Below are positions 1-10,869 of a stretch of 64,000 nt of DNA, one piece after another. The translations under genes were made by a program, and so were the position numbers. The notes beneath the pieces were generated by a model. It did not search any database and was not told where the DNA came from. It saw nothing but the letters and a program-made list of their open reading frames with translations. The DNA is taken from positions 19,964,001 through 20,028,000 of the forward strand of contig CM114272.1 in NCBI GenBank assembly GCA_050084515.1. Direction: 5' to 3'. This stretch comes from Blasia pusilla (lineage: Eukaryota; Marchantiophyta; Marchantiopsida; Blasiales). Each line of letters starts with the position of its first letter. Position 1 is the first letter of the stretch.

Positions 1-158
1 GGTCACGACCATAAAGGCAAGAAATGTACGAACTTTATTGCGCGTTTCGTCTCTTGAACTCTCCCAAGAGACCTTTCCAAAGTGCAACCATTCTAACGTG
101 AGCCCGCTACAATTTTGATGTTCCGCTTGCCGTTCGTTTGGTTATGAGGGTCGCAACA
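1..158 (-). repeat. Chromovirus LTR fragment, cut by the window edge
   Basis: This matches the end of the chromovirus LTR at about 41740-41891: both share a run ending in GTGAGCCCGCT, then GATGTTCCGCTTG, then a terminal GGTTATGAGGGTCGCAACA (GGTCATGAGGGTCGCGACA in the other copy). Orientation is minus, so the outer end of a 5' LTR lies at 158 and the rest of the element would extend left, outside the window. The neighbouring base 159 is already inside a family 1 methyltransferase remnant, so this LTR abuts that copy internally. Confidence 0.8.
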
Positions 159-659
159 ATCATGTGGCAAAATTGATCAAGCAATATATTGATTTGTTAC
201 CAATATTTGTAGTATGGGGATACCAGCATACACTATTCGTCAATATTTTGTTGTTGGAAGTGTAGGATTTAGAAAAAGTTGGCGCCATTCATTTGGTCAT
301 TGTTGGAGATATGACCATGTTAGGGTCATTCATAAACTAGACGAGGGTTTGAATTATAGAATCTGAGGTCAGGTATATCTTTTGAGATGTTACAAGTATT
401 AGAACACTTGCAAGAGAGTCAAATACATTATCCAACATATATTTTGGATAATGAGTTGTTCGGAGACACTGATGCATTGGTGATGATGGGTGTGCATGAG
501 GTGAGATCATATTTTGAACATATCGTGTGTAAGATATGATGAAAGTTGGATTGTGCGCACAATATCCATGGGTGTGGTGGATTAGGGTTCTACCACCATA
601 GATATTGAGGCGAGCTTATGATAGAATTCAAAAAGCCCCACACTTGATAATGGATATTA
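159..659 (+). pseudogene. Copy E, left half: decayed DNA methyltransferase domain
   Basis: This aligns end to end with the methyltransferase region of copy D (about 62515-63020). Landmarks are GATATTTTGTTGTTGG, GATTTGGTCATT, the CCATGTTAGGG that follows the PC motif, and the TGGAxAATG of the ENV motif (here TGGATAATGAG). It is AT-enriched and full of stops, so no protein can be made. It is the left half of an old plus-strand family 1 element. The right half resumes at 10870, directly beyond copy A, at the corresponding position of the methyltransferase, so copy A was inserted into it. The left end is cut by the chromovirus LTR. Confidence 0.75.
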
Positions 660-1173
660 TGTTGGGTTGAGATCCAATCTCTCTCACAACACCATAGTTC
701 TCACATGTGTGCACTCTCACATGCCTCTCTCAATGTCAAACCAAACCCACTCTCCTAATGAGAGGCTTGGGTTACACACACAAGCCAAGCAAGACCATAG
801 CTCCGCCCCCTCATGCTAAGAGGTTCAAAAAATAGAGAATGAACTCTCAAGCTCTCTCTCCTTGAGGTATACCTCTCCCTTCTCCCAAGCTCTCTCCATG
901 GTAACCTATGCTCCCAAGTCACCTCTTTAGCTTTTGACCTGATAAAAGAGGTCAAGGTCCAAAAATAGAATGTCGATCATATACTCAAAATGGTAATTAC
1001 CTAAAATAGTAAGTTCCTCAATATGGCTCCAAATGAGCCGAATCGAAGGGAAAACTTGCTCTCTCAAGTTTCTCGGGGCCTCAGTAGGTCATCCTCGACC
1101 TATTGAGTCTGTCCTCCACTACTCATAAAGATGCTCTACTAGATCTCACCGATCTATCCTAAAAGACGTGACA
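660..1173 (-). repeat. 3' LTR of copy A
   Basis: It begins on the minus strand at 1173 with TGTCACGTCTTTTAGGATAG and is homologous to the LTRs at 10356-10869, 31622-32133, about 51053-51515 and 57369-57898. The core carries a CT-rich stretch (CTCAAGCTCTCTCTCC) and the shared line TCCTAATGAGAGGCTTGGG. The inner boundary at 660 is placed by a terminal TG and is less certain than 1173. No purine-rich tract is evident just upstream of the LTR. Confidence 0.8.
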
Positions 1174-1487
1174 GTTGTCGTGCGCATACACATCGTTACA
1201 CAACATACATCGTTGTCACCGAACACACACACAAACATGCACAATCCCATGCTAACTCATGGCATCCAAACAACGAGACAAGAAGTACCAAAATATCTCC
1301 AATCGCCCTTTTAGTTGGTGGTTAGGTCCCTCTAACTCCAAATAACCATCTATCCCTACCTACCATGACATACATCTCTCGGACGCTAAGAGCAAGAAGG
1401 TCGGGTGCTCATGTGGCCCCATCGTTAGTCGCCTTCTTGTCATCCATATCACAGACCCAAGTTGGAATCTAGAACTACCTACTTTAT

Positions 1488-1624
1488 GTACATATGGGAT
1501 CCATCCATCATTCCTAAGGAACCCTAGTGAGAGCTGGCGTCAAACATGCCATATGCCATCCTCTCGAACACCCATCACAGACTAGCATAATGGTTGCACC
1601 ACGGGCGTAACCACACAACATAAG
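1488..1624 (-). pseudogene. Copy A PHD finger remnant
   Basis: Minus-strand translation gives a near-complete C4HC3 finger: LCG (the first Cys of the C-x2-C pair now reads as Leu), then LVCDGCSRGWHMACL, then a proline-rich PALTRVP segment, and finally W-x3-I-C, where the penultimate Cys is lost. A stop follows TRVP. It sits downstream of the integrase C-terminal region and before the 3' LTR, as in copies B and C. PHD fingers of this kind usually bind histone H3 tails. Whether this one did is inference. Confidence 0.75.
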
Positions 1625-1699
1625 CTACAAGCTTGCTAGAACTACTACTAAGCTCGGATGAACTGTACCTTCAATGTTGGAAGATGACATGGTGCACGC

Positions 1700-2830
1700 T
1701 TCGCACATAGTCCTTCCAAACCATATCATCGCCTCCCTCCAATAAGAGAACATTGGATGGCAAAACCTCACGCACTCTCAAGATGGTGCACCCTGCAATC
1801 ACATCCAACGTCGTGGATATCGTCTGTTGCAAGTAGACATAGTCTCCATAATGAAACCTCCGGATAGTAGGTCGATAACCACCTCCCCGAATAGTCGCAT
1901 ACCTCTACGTATCCCGATGTTGCGCAGTCGCCAAGTTCTCAAACACCATGGGCATCACTCTCCGAAACAACTCAACCCTCTGAGAACATGCTCACATTCA
2001 TACATTAGGGTCATCAAGGTTTAACACCTCACAAAAATCTCGACGAATGGCCGTAGGTAAATCTAGCTCTCGGCCATAAAGCAACAAGTACGGTGAGAAA
2101 GATGCTAAGGATGTCTGCCTCCTGAATCTGTATCCCATCGACAACCATGGCAACTGAAGGTCCCAATCTCCTAGGTGACCTCTCTGAAAGCCATACTTGT
2201 GTAGTCCTCTCTTCACCGTCTACACAACCCGCTCTGCTAGTCCATCCGCCTCAAGATGATCTTGCGAAGTAGGGTGGTGGTCGATCAGTGTCTGATCACA
2301 CAAGGCTTGAAACTCCCCGTGGAACTCTGTACCCTGATATGTCAATACCTTAGCTCGTGCGTCGTAATGACTCAACACTCGATCTATGAGTGCATACGCT
2401 ACTCCCTCACTCGCTTTGTCAGTCAATGAAACCAACTTTATCCACTTCGAGAAGTGCTCGATCATCACCAACACATAACGATTATGGCACTCCGTCAAAG
2501 GCAAAAGTCTAGCAAAATCCAAACTCCATCTATAACCTAAATCCATGATCGGAAGTGGATGTAACTATGGAGTTGGAGCATTGAACGATGCTCGAACTCG
2601 ATCACACACCATGCATGTGGCAACAAAATGTTGAACGTCAGTCTGCATACCTCGCCACCAATACTGAATCTGGGGCAAGTTGTACGTCCGCTTCACTCCA
2701 AAATGACCCAACTCCTCGTGGGCATGACGCACCAAACGTGCTCTTAGCAAAGGATGAGGCACTACACACACTCTACCATCCTCCCATACTGGCAACATAC
2801 GTGTGCCCTTCCACCAGACCCGTCTGGCTG
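1700..2830 (-). pseudogene. Copy A integrase
   Basis: The zinc-binding HHCC region lies at about 2610-2780 (HAHEELGHFGVKRTYN, then CMVCDR). The catalytic core begins at WSLDFARLLP near 2520, whose Asp is the first acidic residue. The second acidic position reads LTYQGTEF instead of the expected TDQG, so that Asp is changed to Tyr. The third, LAERVV, keeps Glu. The C-terminal part (about 1830-2215) contains LPWLSMGYRFRRQTSLASF and YLLLYGRELDLP. A stop follows AERVV, at about 2220. The family function is to insert cDNA into the genome. This copy cannot do so. Confidence 0.85.
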
Positions 2831-3094
2831 GCTGTAGGATCCAATCTCGCTCTCTAGCAGCAATTGTGCTCGAAACGTTGTCAATACGCAGGTACTCCAA
2901 GACCAATCCATCGTTGTGAATGTCTTGGCCACTTGTCTTCTCCTCACCGACCTCTGGATCTAAGGACTTTCCATGAGACCTCGCCATCAATTTGGCTCTC
3001 CATAGCCAACAAGCCCAAATAGGCTGATGCATACCATCCTCGCACCAACTCCTCATCACTCTCACCATGCCAACAAGCTCCAATTGCATCTCGC

Positions 3095-3540
3095 TGAATC
3101 GGGCATGGGTTACGGCTCAAACCATCTACATCCTGGTTGAGCATCCCAAGTCTATGCACCACTTGCAAGTCATACTCTTGCAACAAAAGAGCCCACCTCG
3201 CAAGCTTCCTTGTAAGCTTGTCAGACTCTATCAACCACTAAAGTGGCTGATGATAAGTAATGATGATAAAGGGATTGTCGAATATATAACATCTGAAATG
3301 TGCGACAACCAAAACTGCAGCCAAACACTCACCCTCATACAAACTATACTTTGCCTCTGCAAGGTTGTTCGAGCGACTAGCGTAAGCCACCATGAACTCT
3401 CTACCATCATCGTCATGCTTGGTGAGCACGGCTCCAAGCCCCAACATGCTCCAATTGGCATGCAATTGGAAAGGACGCCCCATGATCGATCTCCTTAATA
3501 TGGACGCGGACATCAATGTGTCCTTGAGCATCTGAAATGC
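3095..3540 (-). pseudogene. Copy A RNase H
   Basis: The domain reads FQLHANWSMLGLGAVL, then YASRSNNLAEAKYSLYEGE, and ends with WALLLQEYDLQVVHRLG and LSRNPCPI. In an active enzyme the first motif is TDWS, and here the catalytic Asp is Asn. The Glu of YEGE is kept. The third Asp has become Tyr (IITYHQPL, where copy B reads IIDHQPL). The usual role is to degrade the RNA strand during reverse transcription. It directly follows the RT. Confidence 0.85.
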
Positions 3541-3589
3541 TCTCTCTTGCTCATCCCCCCAGTACCACTCCTAATCCATCTTGGTCAGC

Positions 3590-4410
3590 AAGGTTAGCGA
3601 CTTTGCAATCGAATTGAAACCCTTGAAGTATTGTCGATAGAAGTTTGCCAATCCCATGAATGCACGAACTCGACTCACATTTGTAGGGCGTGGAATGCTT
3701 GAAATATCCTCTACCTTTGTTTGTTGCACACCAAGGCCCCGGGATATATCGTATGACTCAAGTACTCAATCTCATCATAGAAGAACTTGCACTTGCATGG
3801 ATCTAGGTTCATCCCATGTAATTGCAATCGTCGAAACACTTCCTCTAGATGTCGCTCATGCTCCTCAACCGTGGCACTAAAGAATACAATGTCATCAATA
3901 TAACATCTAGAAAAATCCAGACCTGCCAAGATCTTATCCATGACCCTCTGAAACTCAGCCGAGGCGTTCTTTAACCCGAATGGTAAGAACCGCAATTGGT
4001 ACAAACAAACCTTCCTGTGAGGATTGATGCCCCAAAATATCATCTTCTGCTTGTCCTCCAATCTGAGAGGCAATTGATGGTATCTTGCTCGCAAATCCAA
4101 TGAATTAAAGACCTTTGCATGCCCAATCGCATCAAAGATCTCCTTAAGGGTGGGCATGACATACCTATCAGAATTCGTCTGTCGATTGATAGGTCAGTAA
4201 TCTCCACACATCCGCCTATCCGTCCACTTACCATACACATCCTTATTGGCAGGCATGATAGTGGCAGATGCATACTCTCCATGAAATATCTCGACTAGTC
4301 CTACTCCAACCAATTCATGGCTCCCACTCAAAATCAAAGTCCTCTCCATGTCACTCTACCTGTAGGATCGTTGGAAGATCGACGTGTCACTCAACAACTC
4401 AATGCAGATC
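3590..4410 (-). pseudogene. Copy A reverse transcriptase
   Basis: Recognisable Ty3-type RT. The N-terminal part is in pieces near 4200-4400. The middle (from 4157 downward) has GHAKVFNSLDLRARYHQLPL, LPFGLKNASAEFQRVMD and an intact catalytic CYIDDIVFFSA box, followed by HGMNLDPCKCKFFYDEIEYL of the thumb. It lies between the methyltransferase linker and RNase H. The intact YIDD contrasts with stops elsewhere. In copy C the same box is YIDN. Confidence 0.88.
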
Positions 4411-4532
4411 CATGGACCCTTCAGCATACCCAAATGAAGCATACTAAATGCAAAACAACTCCTATAACTCATAAGGAACTGGTGTATCTGACGCCGCTCT
4501 CCTCTTGTCAACTTATGGTCCATATCTGGCTC

Positions 4533-6356
4533 CTAAGTCTCCACTATGACTACAATAGGACTCTCTGGCGCGGATGTTGGTGGTTGCTCTGGTACAACCT
4601 CGTCTCGGACAATAGAACTCTCATCTCCACGTGCAGTACCCAAAACCACGCTCGATGATGTGGCTATTATCTCCTGGCGTACCTGCAAAATATCCCAAGA
4701 AGTCCAAGGGTGTCTCTCTCGATCATCCCTCGTGTGTCGATCTCCTCGGGTCTCGCCCCCAGCCACTGCCTCAACCGCCTCGGTAGGCACGGGGCTCACC
4801 AACGCAACAGTTGTGATCTGTCGTATCTTCAAACGACGTTGCTCAGCTATTCCTAAGCTGAAAATCCATGTTAAGCAATTCAAGTTCATCGCTTGACCCA
4901 AGACATGATGTTGTGATGCCTATGATAGTGACGGTATTGCCATTACTCCTATGGGAAATCCCATTGCTCGCTCTCGCTCATCGGAGTTGGGCTCCACCAA
5001 ACTCTAGACTTGATCATCCCAAACCAAGCCAAGTCTGGCCTCCTTGAATGCATAGGAAGCGGGAAAACTCACCAATATGGAAAAGGCTACCCGTGGCATG
5101 CCAATTTTGTTGACCATAATCAACGACGTTCGATCATCTAGCGATCGACCAATAGGATTCTATATTGGATCCAATATCCAATATGATCGACCCGGATCCA
5201 ATATAGAATCCACCAACAAATTGGAGGGACGCTCCACTCTTGCATATGCCCTCCGCAACACCTCGTGTGGTACCAAGTTGGTCCACCAAAGATGCGGGCA
5301 ATGTGCTCGTGAACCCACACTCGCTGCATCCAACAAAACTTCCGAGCCGATCCATGCGCGCACTTGATGTGCACTTATCACCACACGTGACCTCGAATCG
5401 CCCAAAATTGGTACATTCTCCAGAATGTATGCTAGAGGACGAGACTGATGCTCTTGCAAGTGTTGCAAGATCTGCATTATCTCCCAAAACAACCTAGACC
5501 GAGAGTCAGCTAATCCGCTATCCCATCCAGTGCTTGATTGGCCTTGACATGGCCAACCAGCAATAACCAAGTCTATGGTCCCTACCCGCTCCAAGTCCTA
5601 CGCCAACAACAATGAAATGTCCCTCGCTAGGGAACTCTGGTAATCCTGAATGGCAAACGCAAAAAACAAGTCGGGATAATGGAGGCGTAACTGCGCCACA
5701 TGGTGAAGTGAAGCACATCTTGCAACATCATCAATCTCCACATACAGGTATTGCTGCACGTGCACTTCAGCCTGCAAAATAGCACCTAACCTAGTGTTAA
5801 TCTCTCCAAAGAGATCAGACACCCAAATACCCTTCTCTGGGATGCACCACACAATCGGGGTGGTGTCCAAAGGGGTCATAGCAGCACTCCTGCCTACTTG
5901 GGGTTCCTCTGACCCATCACACTTTGGTGCAAACGTTTCGCTCCACGCAGTGTGCACATGCTCAGTGGCTAAGCGTCGAAGCTCCTCAGTCGAGCCCCAA
6001 AGCGGCACCTCTCCTACACGGATTGATGCAGCTACCATGACACTCCTCTGCAAAAAAATATCAAGAATGGGAATATCCTGTGCATGGAGATGTTCCTCAA
6101 TCAAATCACTAGGCCAAGTGATGGCACTGCTAAATGCTACTAAGGTCGCCATCTCTCCTGGCCGTCGCTCGATCACTACACGTGTGAATCGAACGGGTAA
6201 TGAGCTAAGGCGCCCATCACCAAACTGCCATCCTGGTCTGTAGGACGCTGACTCCTCCCAATAATCTAGGGAAAACCCCATCGGATATAACACTACTCCA
6301 TCAACCAATACATTGTAGGACTTTGCATCAATCATTATCGCCTTGGCTCGCGTCAT
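4533..6356 (-). pseudogene. Copy A DNA (cytosine-5) methyltransferase domain and linkers
   Basis: Motifs run in the canonical order on the minus strand. Motif I is WVSDLFGEINTRLG (about 5780-5830; the second Gly of DLFGG is Glu). Next is YVEIDDVARCASLHHVAQL. Motif IV is GWPCQGQS (about 5538-5558), with the catalytic PCQ. Motif VI is YILENVPILGDS (about 5400-5430). Motif VIII is LWWTNLVP (about 5270-5310). A short target-recognition-like stretch precedes GFP, and motif X is GQAMNLNCLTWI (about 4860-4905). The ENVP, W-W/x-TN-x-P and RR-x-x-LGQ pattern resembles DNMT3. The unpermuted order excludes a DRM-type arrangement. The domain lies between protease (to about 6240) and RT, with an acidic, Pro-rich linker at 4533-4800. 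Frameshifts break it. Confidence 0.85.
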
Positions 6357-6600
6357 AGACTCATCTGTAGGATGTCACGAGCGAATCCACACCACGACCT
6401 CCTATCGGGTGATATATTGTGTGGTACTCGCTCCACCCAAAGATGTCTGTATTCGGAATGAACAACGCTCCACATCGGCTCTTGTCAAGCCCAATCGTCT
6501 GAATAACGCTTTCCCCAACATTAGGAGTTGTGCTCCTAAATCCACCAAGATGCGTTGCGGACTAAAAACTCTACCTGCGGGACTCACCAACTAGAAGACC
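6240..6600 (-). pseudogene. Copy A retropepsin (aspartic protease)
   Basis: The active-site loop reads LVDLGAQLLMLGKALF at about 6520-6560. Retropepsins have D-[ST]-G-A here, so the Thr/Ser is Leu. The C-terminal signature follows in the next frame as YNVLVDGVVLYPMGFSLDYW at about 6250-6310. Copies B and D show the same segment, with the proper DTGA in B. The role is to cut the Gag-Pol polyprotein. The segment joins directly onto the methyltransferase N-terminal linker. Confidence 0.78.
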
Positions 6601-8638
6601 TCTCCCCGATTATCCAACAACACAACACCATGAGAAGCCATGGCACGCTCTATCGCGGGTCTAGCAGGAATCTCCGCCCTCCTAGCAGCCGTAGCCTGCC
6701 ATGAATCTGAAGTGGACGGCCCGACCATCAGCTCCCAGGGCAGGTCCATCACCTCCTCTACAATCATCTCTGAACATGATGCATGAACTCCAACTCCACG
6801 CTCACATAGCGTAGTGGCCAACCGGAACACCTCGGCGGGCGTACATCCCAATGTCATAACATCAAAAGTAGAAAATAGCGGAGCACGGTACACCATCGTG
6901 GCCGCCATCAACATCGTACTCGACACATGCTCCTCATGAGCATCAACAATAGGAGTCTTTGCACTCGTTTCTCCCATTGTCCTCCGTGCTTGCACACAAA
7001 TAACATCACTTACTCTCCGGGAACTCTGATTAGGACCCATCAATGGGGTCCTCACTACATCGGACAACGTAAAAGACTAAGGAAGCATGGTCTATTTCCT
7101 CACTTCCCTCCCTCGTGGATCCAACTCTATGGATGCTCCACGCGTCACAACTACGGCAGCCTCCATCTAGGCAACCCCGCACATCCAACCAGGATCCTCC
7201 ATATCTCTGGCTGCTCCATATGATGTCGATGCCACTGATTCGACATCAAATAACCTCAATGCCATAGCGGCAATCTGCTCTTGTAGTTGTTGTATCTGAG
7301 CAACCATCCCAGCCTCACGCCTGGCATTTCCCTCGACGCGATTAGGTGGTGGGACTCTACCTCCTCCACGGGCAGCTCCACCACCTTGTCGGGAAACTCC
7401 AACTCCTCGTCCCCCAACAGGACCACTAGGTGCACGATCTCTAGCCCACCCGGACCGGCTACGCGCTCTGGTGCCCTCTCTGGACCTCAGTCCGGACGTA
7501 ACTCAGGGTGTAAAATGAAACACTTGGCATGTGTGTATCCATACCTCTAACAATAGTCACATTGATAACCTCCTGGTGCAACACCATCTCCTCCTCCATG
7601 CGTTGAGGCACACGTCCATGACCCTGACGAGTGCAATCACGTTGATGATGGGCTCCACCACATGACCAACAAGTAATCGTAGGCAACTGCTGTTGAGCTG
7701 CATATGAAGGCGTAGGTCTTTGTTGCATGGCTCTCGGTATCCTCCCTGAACTCATGGTGCCACAATCGACCTATCTCGGAGTCCACGTTGCTCCACTGGT
7801 GGTGCACACAATCGTGATTGCTCTCGCCCATAACCCATGGTGGCTACGCTCTCCTCCGCCATGTTGCATTCAATGTTCTTGGCGATCCTAAAACCATCTC
7901 TCAACGCAATGGAGGTGTTCATAAGAAGCATCCCTCCTGCACCGGTGTCCGCAGGATCCGGTCTAGCATCGCATACCATGACTGGATTGCCTAAGCCTCT
8001 GTCATCCCTGAGTGACGTTGGTCAACCGGCGCAAGCGAGTATAAGCCTCACGCAAACTCTCACCCGAGCGCCTCTAGAAGTCGTGGATGCTCCGCAACTT
8101 CTCCGTCTGTACCCCCTGGTAGATCGCCCTCAACTCAACGAAGAACTCAACCACGGGGCTGAACCTGGGACGAACCCGACTAGACGGTGCAACTGCTCCA
8201 GTACGAGTATCCCCTCCTAAAACATCACTAGTGGAAGAGGAATTAGCCTCTCCTCACTCCTCCTCCTTATGTGGGAACGGCTCCGTCCATGACACATAGT
8301 GTGGGTCATAGTAGAGTCGCCATGCCTCAATCTCCTCGGCATATATGTGGGAGAACTCATGGTAATCGTCTATGAGCGCCCCTCTAAATGCTGGAACATA
8401 CCTCTCCATGTTGTAAATGGGTTAAACTCTCTGGAGTTCCTAGCCGCTGTGAGTCACACCAACTCCTAAACTCCGCAATGAAGTCATGTAGCTCTATAGT
8501 GCCTATAGCACCCGAAAATCTACGCGATCCTCTACCCCGGTCGTCCATCTCATACGCCCAACTGGAAGGACCACTCAATGTGTACATTGGATCACTAACA
8601 CACTCCTCTATATGCTCCCCCTCGTCTGAAGATGACAC
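6600..8638 (-). pseudogene. Copy A Gag
   Basis: The start is placed at 8638 (MSSSDEGEHIEE), matching MSLSDEGED in copy D. The N-terminal block contains SSWAYEMDDRGRGSRRFSG and LHDFIAEFRSWCDSQ. A zinc-knuckle region at about 7550-7700 has CWSCGGAHHQRDC followed by a second knuckle in a shifted frame. Downstream is a Gly/Arg-rich tail and a long Ser/Thr-rich segment (6591-7067) that leads into the protease. Gag forms the particle and binds RNA. Several frameshifts are present. Confidence 0.75.
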
Positions 8639-10355
8639 AGAAGGAGATTGAGGTGGTCTCTAACGTGGAGACACTCGAAACCTCGCACCACTCCGAGTAA
8701 ACCCTCCAGATCTACTCTTAAGTCCACTACCTCGCCTCTCAAAATCCCGAAAGGACGCCGTGATGGCCCTCGTGCCCCTCTCACACAATCACTCTCAATC
8801 TCGCAAGTAATCCCTCAATCACTAAAACTAAACATACGGCACTCAATCTACACTCTCTCCTTGAGACGTGTGTTGTGCGGCAACAAGCGGCGCTGTCCGG
8901 AAAATCAACTGATCTATCGTCTCATAAATCTAGATATCCCACACAAGTCTATGTCCCCTAAACCCATACATCATTGATGCTCTCAGCATCAATATGAAAT
9001 CCAATATCCCAAATAACTTCCCCATATCCAAAAATTTCTCACATGTGCAGGGTAAGAGACCAAAATGGATAACGTGACAATAATATCGATGTCGCTCTTT
9101 GGCAAGTGCAAATCTCGACCCCAACTTGGTCGTGAAGATAACCACTCCAATCAGCAAGTTGTACTTCTCTCGTACTAACGCTGGTCAAACCTCCTCGATG
9201 TGCGGTGCAGGTTCAACAGTCCGGTGTGACACTGGCGGCACGAAACGGCTTCAAACGACACGGCACTCATGAATGGGGTCCGGCACTCGGCGGCATACCC
9301 TCCTCAATCAGAAATTCATATGCTCTGCTCCTTAGTGAAGAAGCGGCTCCGCGATCAAGACGGTACGATGCGGCCATAAGTGGCACGACGCGGCAATCGG
9401 CGGCGCGTTGCGGCTACGGGCCTCATGACTCGATATTCGATCGTCGTCGAGCGGCTAATAATCACAACATAGCAACATGAAATAGAAATTCAAATACCAT
9501 AACCCAAGGTCATCTACCATCATTGGTTGATGACAAAACTTCGATGACGGTGGCGGCAAAATCAAAGTACGTGGTGGCAGCGCAAGTCAGAGAATCAACG
9601 GTGGTCGTGGAATATCCTCCACTCCGTAAGGGTGGCAATGGCAACCAAAGGGTGGACAATGGTCAAACGCGGCTCTAAGCAGCGCTAGGAAGTGGCAGCA
9701 CGCGATGGTGGACCGATGACGGTGACGGTGACGGTTGACCATTGATGGTGGACCATTGACGGTGACTATGACGGCGACGGCCGCCACTGGCGCGACGGCT
9801 AGTTTAGGATTTGAACAATTTAACCCTAAAAATCACCTAGCAATGGCAAATTTTCAAGATTGACCATAATTTTTTGCTCACAACTCCAAATTGTTGCACA
9901 TCGTGCATAACTTCACGATCTACGACAAAGTTAATAAATATTTTAAATCGAACACTCCATTAAAAACTGATAGGGACTATTGTAAAGTCCAATGTCTTTT
10001 TCTCCTACACAAAATTTGGCAACGATTCTGCGCAGATTTCTCCCAAAGAAAATGTAAAACCTATGAGAATTTAAATCAGCAAGCTACATGGTGCTTCTAG
10101 AGAGCACCAACATGGAGCAATCCGCCCCCATACTCAATTCCTATCGAAAATTAGGCAGCGCTTCCGTGTGCCACTCTCTTGTACCAAAAATCAGCAAAGC
10201 AAAACAACAAAAGCGCACGACTCTTGCTCCGATGAGCACTCCCATGAGCCATGGAGCGGGGAACACGGTCCCCCAACCTGCACCAAACATCGAGTAACCA
10301 GCGAGCCCCCCCGCTCCCCCTCCCATGAAGCTCTCTCACTCACTCATTATCTCTT
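8639..10355 (-). other. Copy A leader region between 5' LTR and gag
   Basis: This 1.7-kb untranslated leader is shared with copies C and D. It holds degenerate GGTGACGGT / GACCATTGA-type repeats at 9590-9790, a hairpin GGTGCTTCTAGAGAGCACC at 10090-10108, and a Gln/Leu-poor AT-rich block. Short open frames in it are not conserved between copies. No primer-binding site of the TGGTATCAGAGC type is visible next to the LTR. Confidence 0.65.
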
Positions 10356-10869
10356 TGTAAAATAAGATCCAATCTCTCTCATAACACCATAGTTCTCACA
10401 TATGTGTACTCTCACATGTCTCTCTCAATGTCAAACCAAACCCACTCTCCTAATGAGAGGCTTGGGTTACACACACAATCCAATCAAGACCATAGCTCCG
10501 CCGCCTCATGCCAAGAGAATCAACAAAGAGAGAATGAGCTCTCAAGCTCTCTCTCTCCTTGAGGTATACCCCTCCCTTCTCCCACGCTCTCTAACCTATG
10601 CTCCCAAGTCACCTCCTTGGCTCTTGATGTGATGTAGGAAGTCAAGGGTTACTTGCAAAAAATGGAAAGTTATCATATACTCAAATTAGTACTTACCTAA
10701 AATAGTAAGTTCCTCAATATGGTTCCAAATGAGCCGAAACGAAGGAGAAACTTGCTCTCTCAGGTTTCGCGGGGCCTCACCAGGTCATCCTCGACCTATT
10801 GAGCATGTCCTCCACTACTCACAAAGGGGCTCTACTAGATCTCACCGATCTATCTTTAAAGACGTGACA
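10356..10869 (-). repeat. 5' LTR of copy A
   Basis: It begins on the minus strand at 10869 with TGTCACGTCTTTAAAGATAG and ends with GGATCTTATTTTACA at 10356. It shares with the other LTRs the lines AGCTCTCTCTCTCCTTGAGG and GTAAGTTCCTCAATATGG. The boundary at 10869 is firm because the sequence to the right (from 10870) resumes copy E. Confidence 0.82.

Larger units (their letters stand above)
660..10869 (-). mobile_element. Family 1 Ty3-type LTR retrotransposon, copy A (near full length)
   Basis: Two related LTRs (660-1173 and 10356-10869, 514 bp each) flank a minus-strand element with leader, Gag, protease, DNA methyltransferase, RT, RNase H, integrase and PHD finger in that order. The RT-RNaseH-integrase order is that of Ty3 elements. 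The LTRs differ at roughly a tenth of positions by eye, so the insertion is old. Frameshifts and stops interrupt every domain. I see no clear target-site duplication (655-659 TATTA against 10870-10874 ATGGC). It sits inside copy E. Confidence 0.85.
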
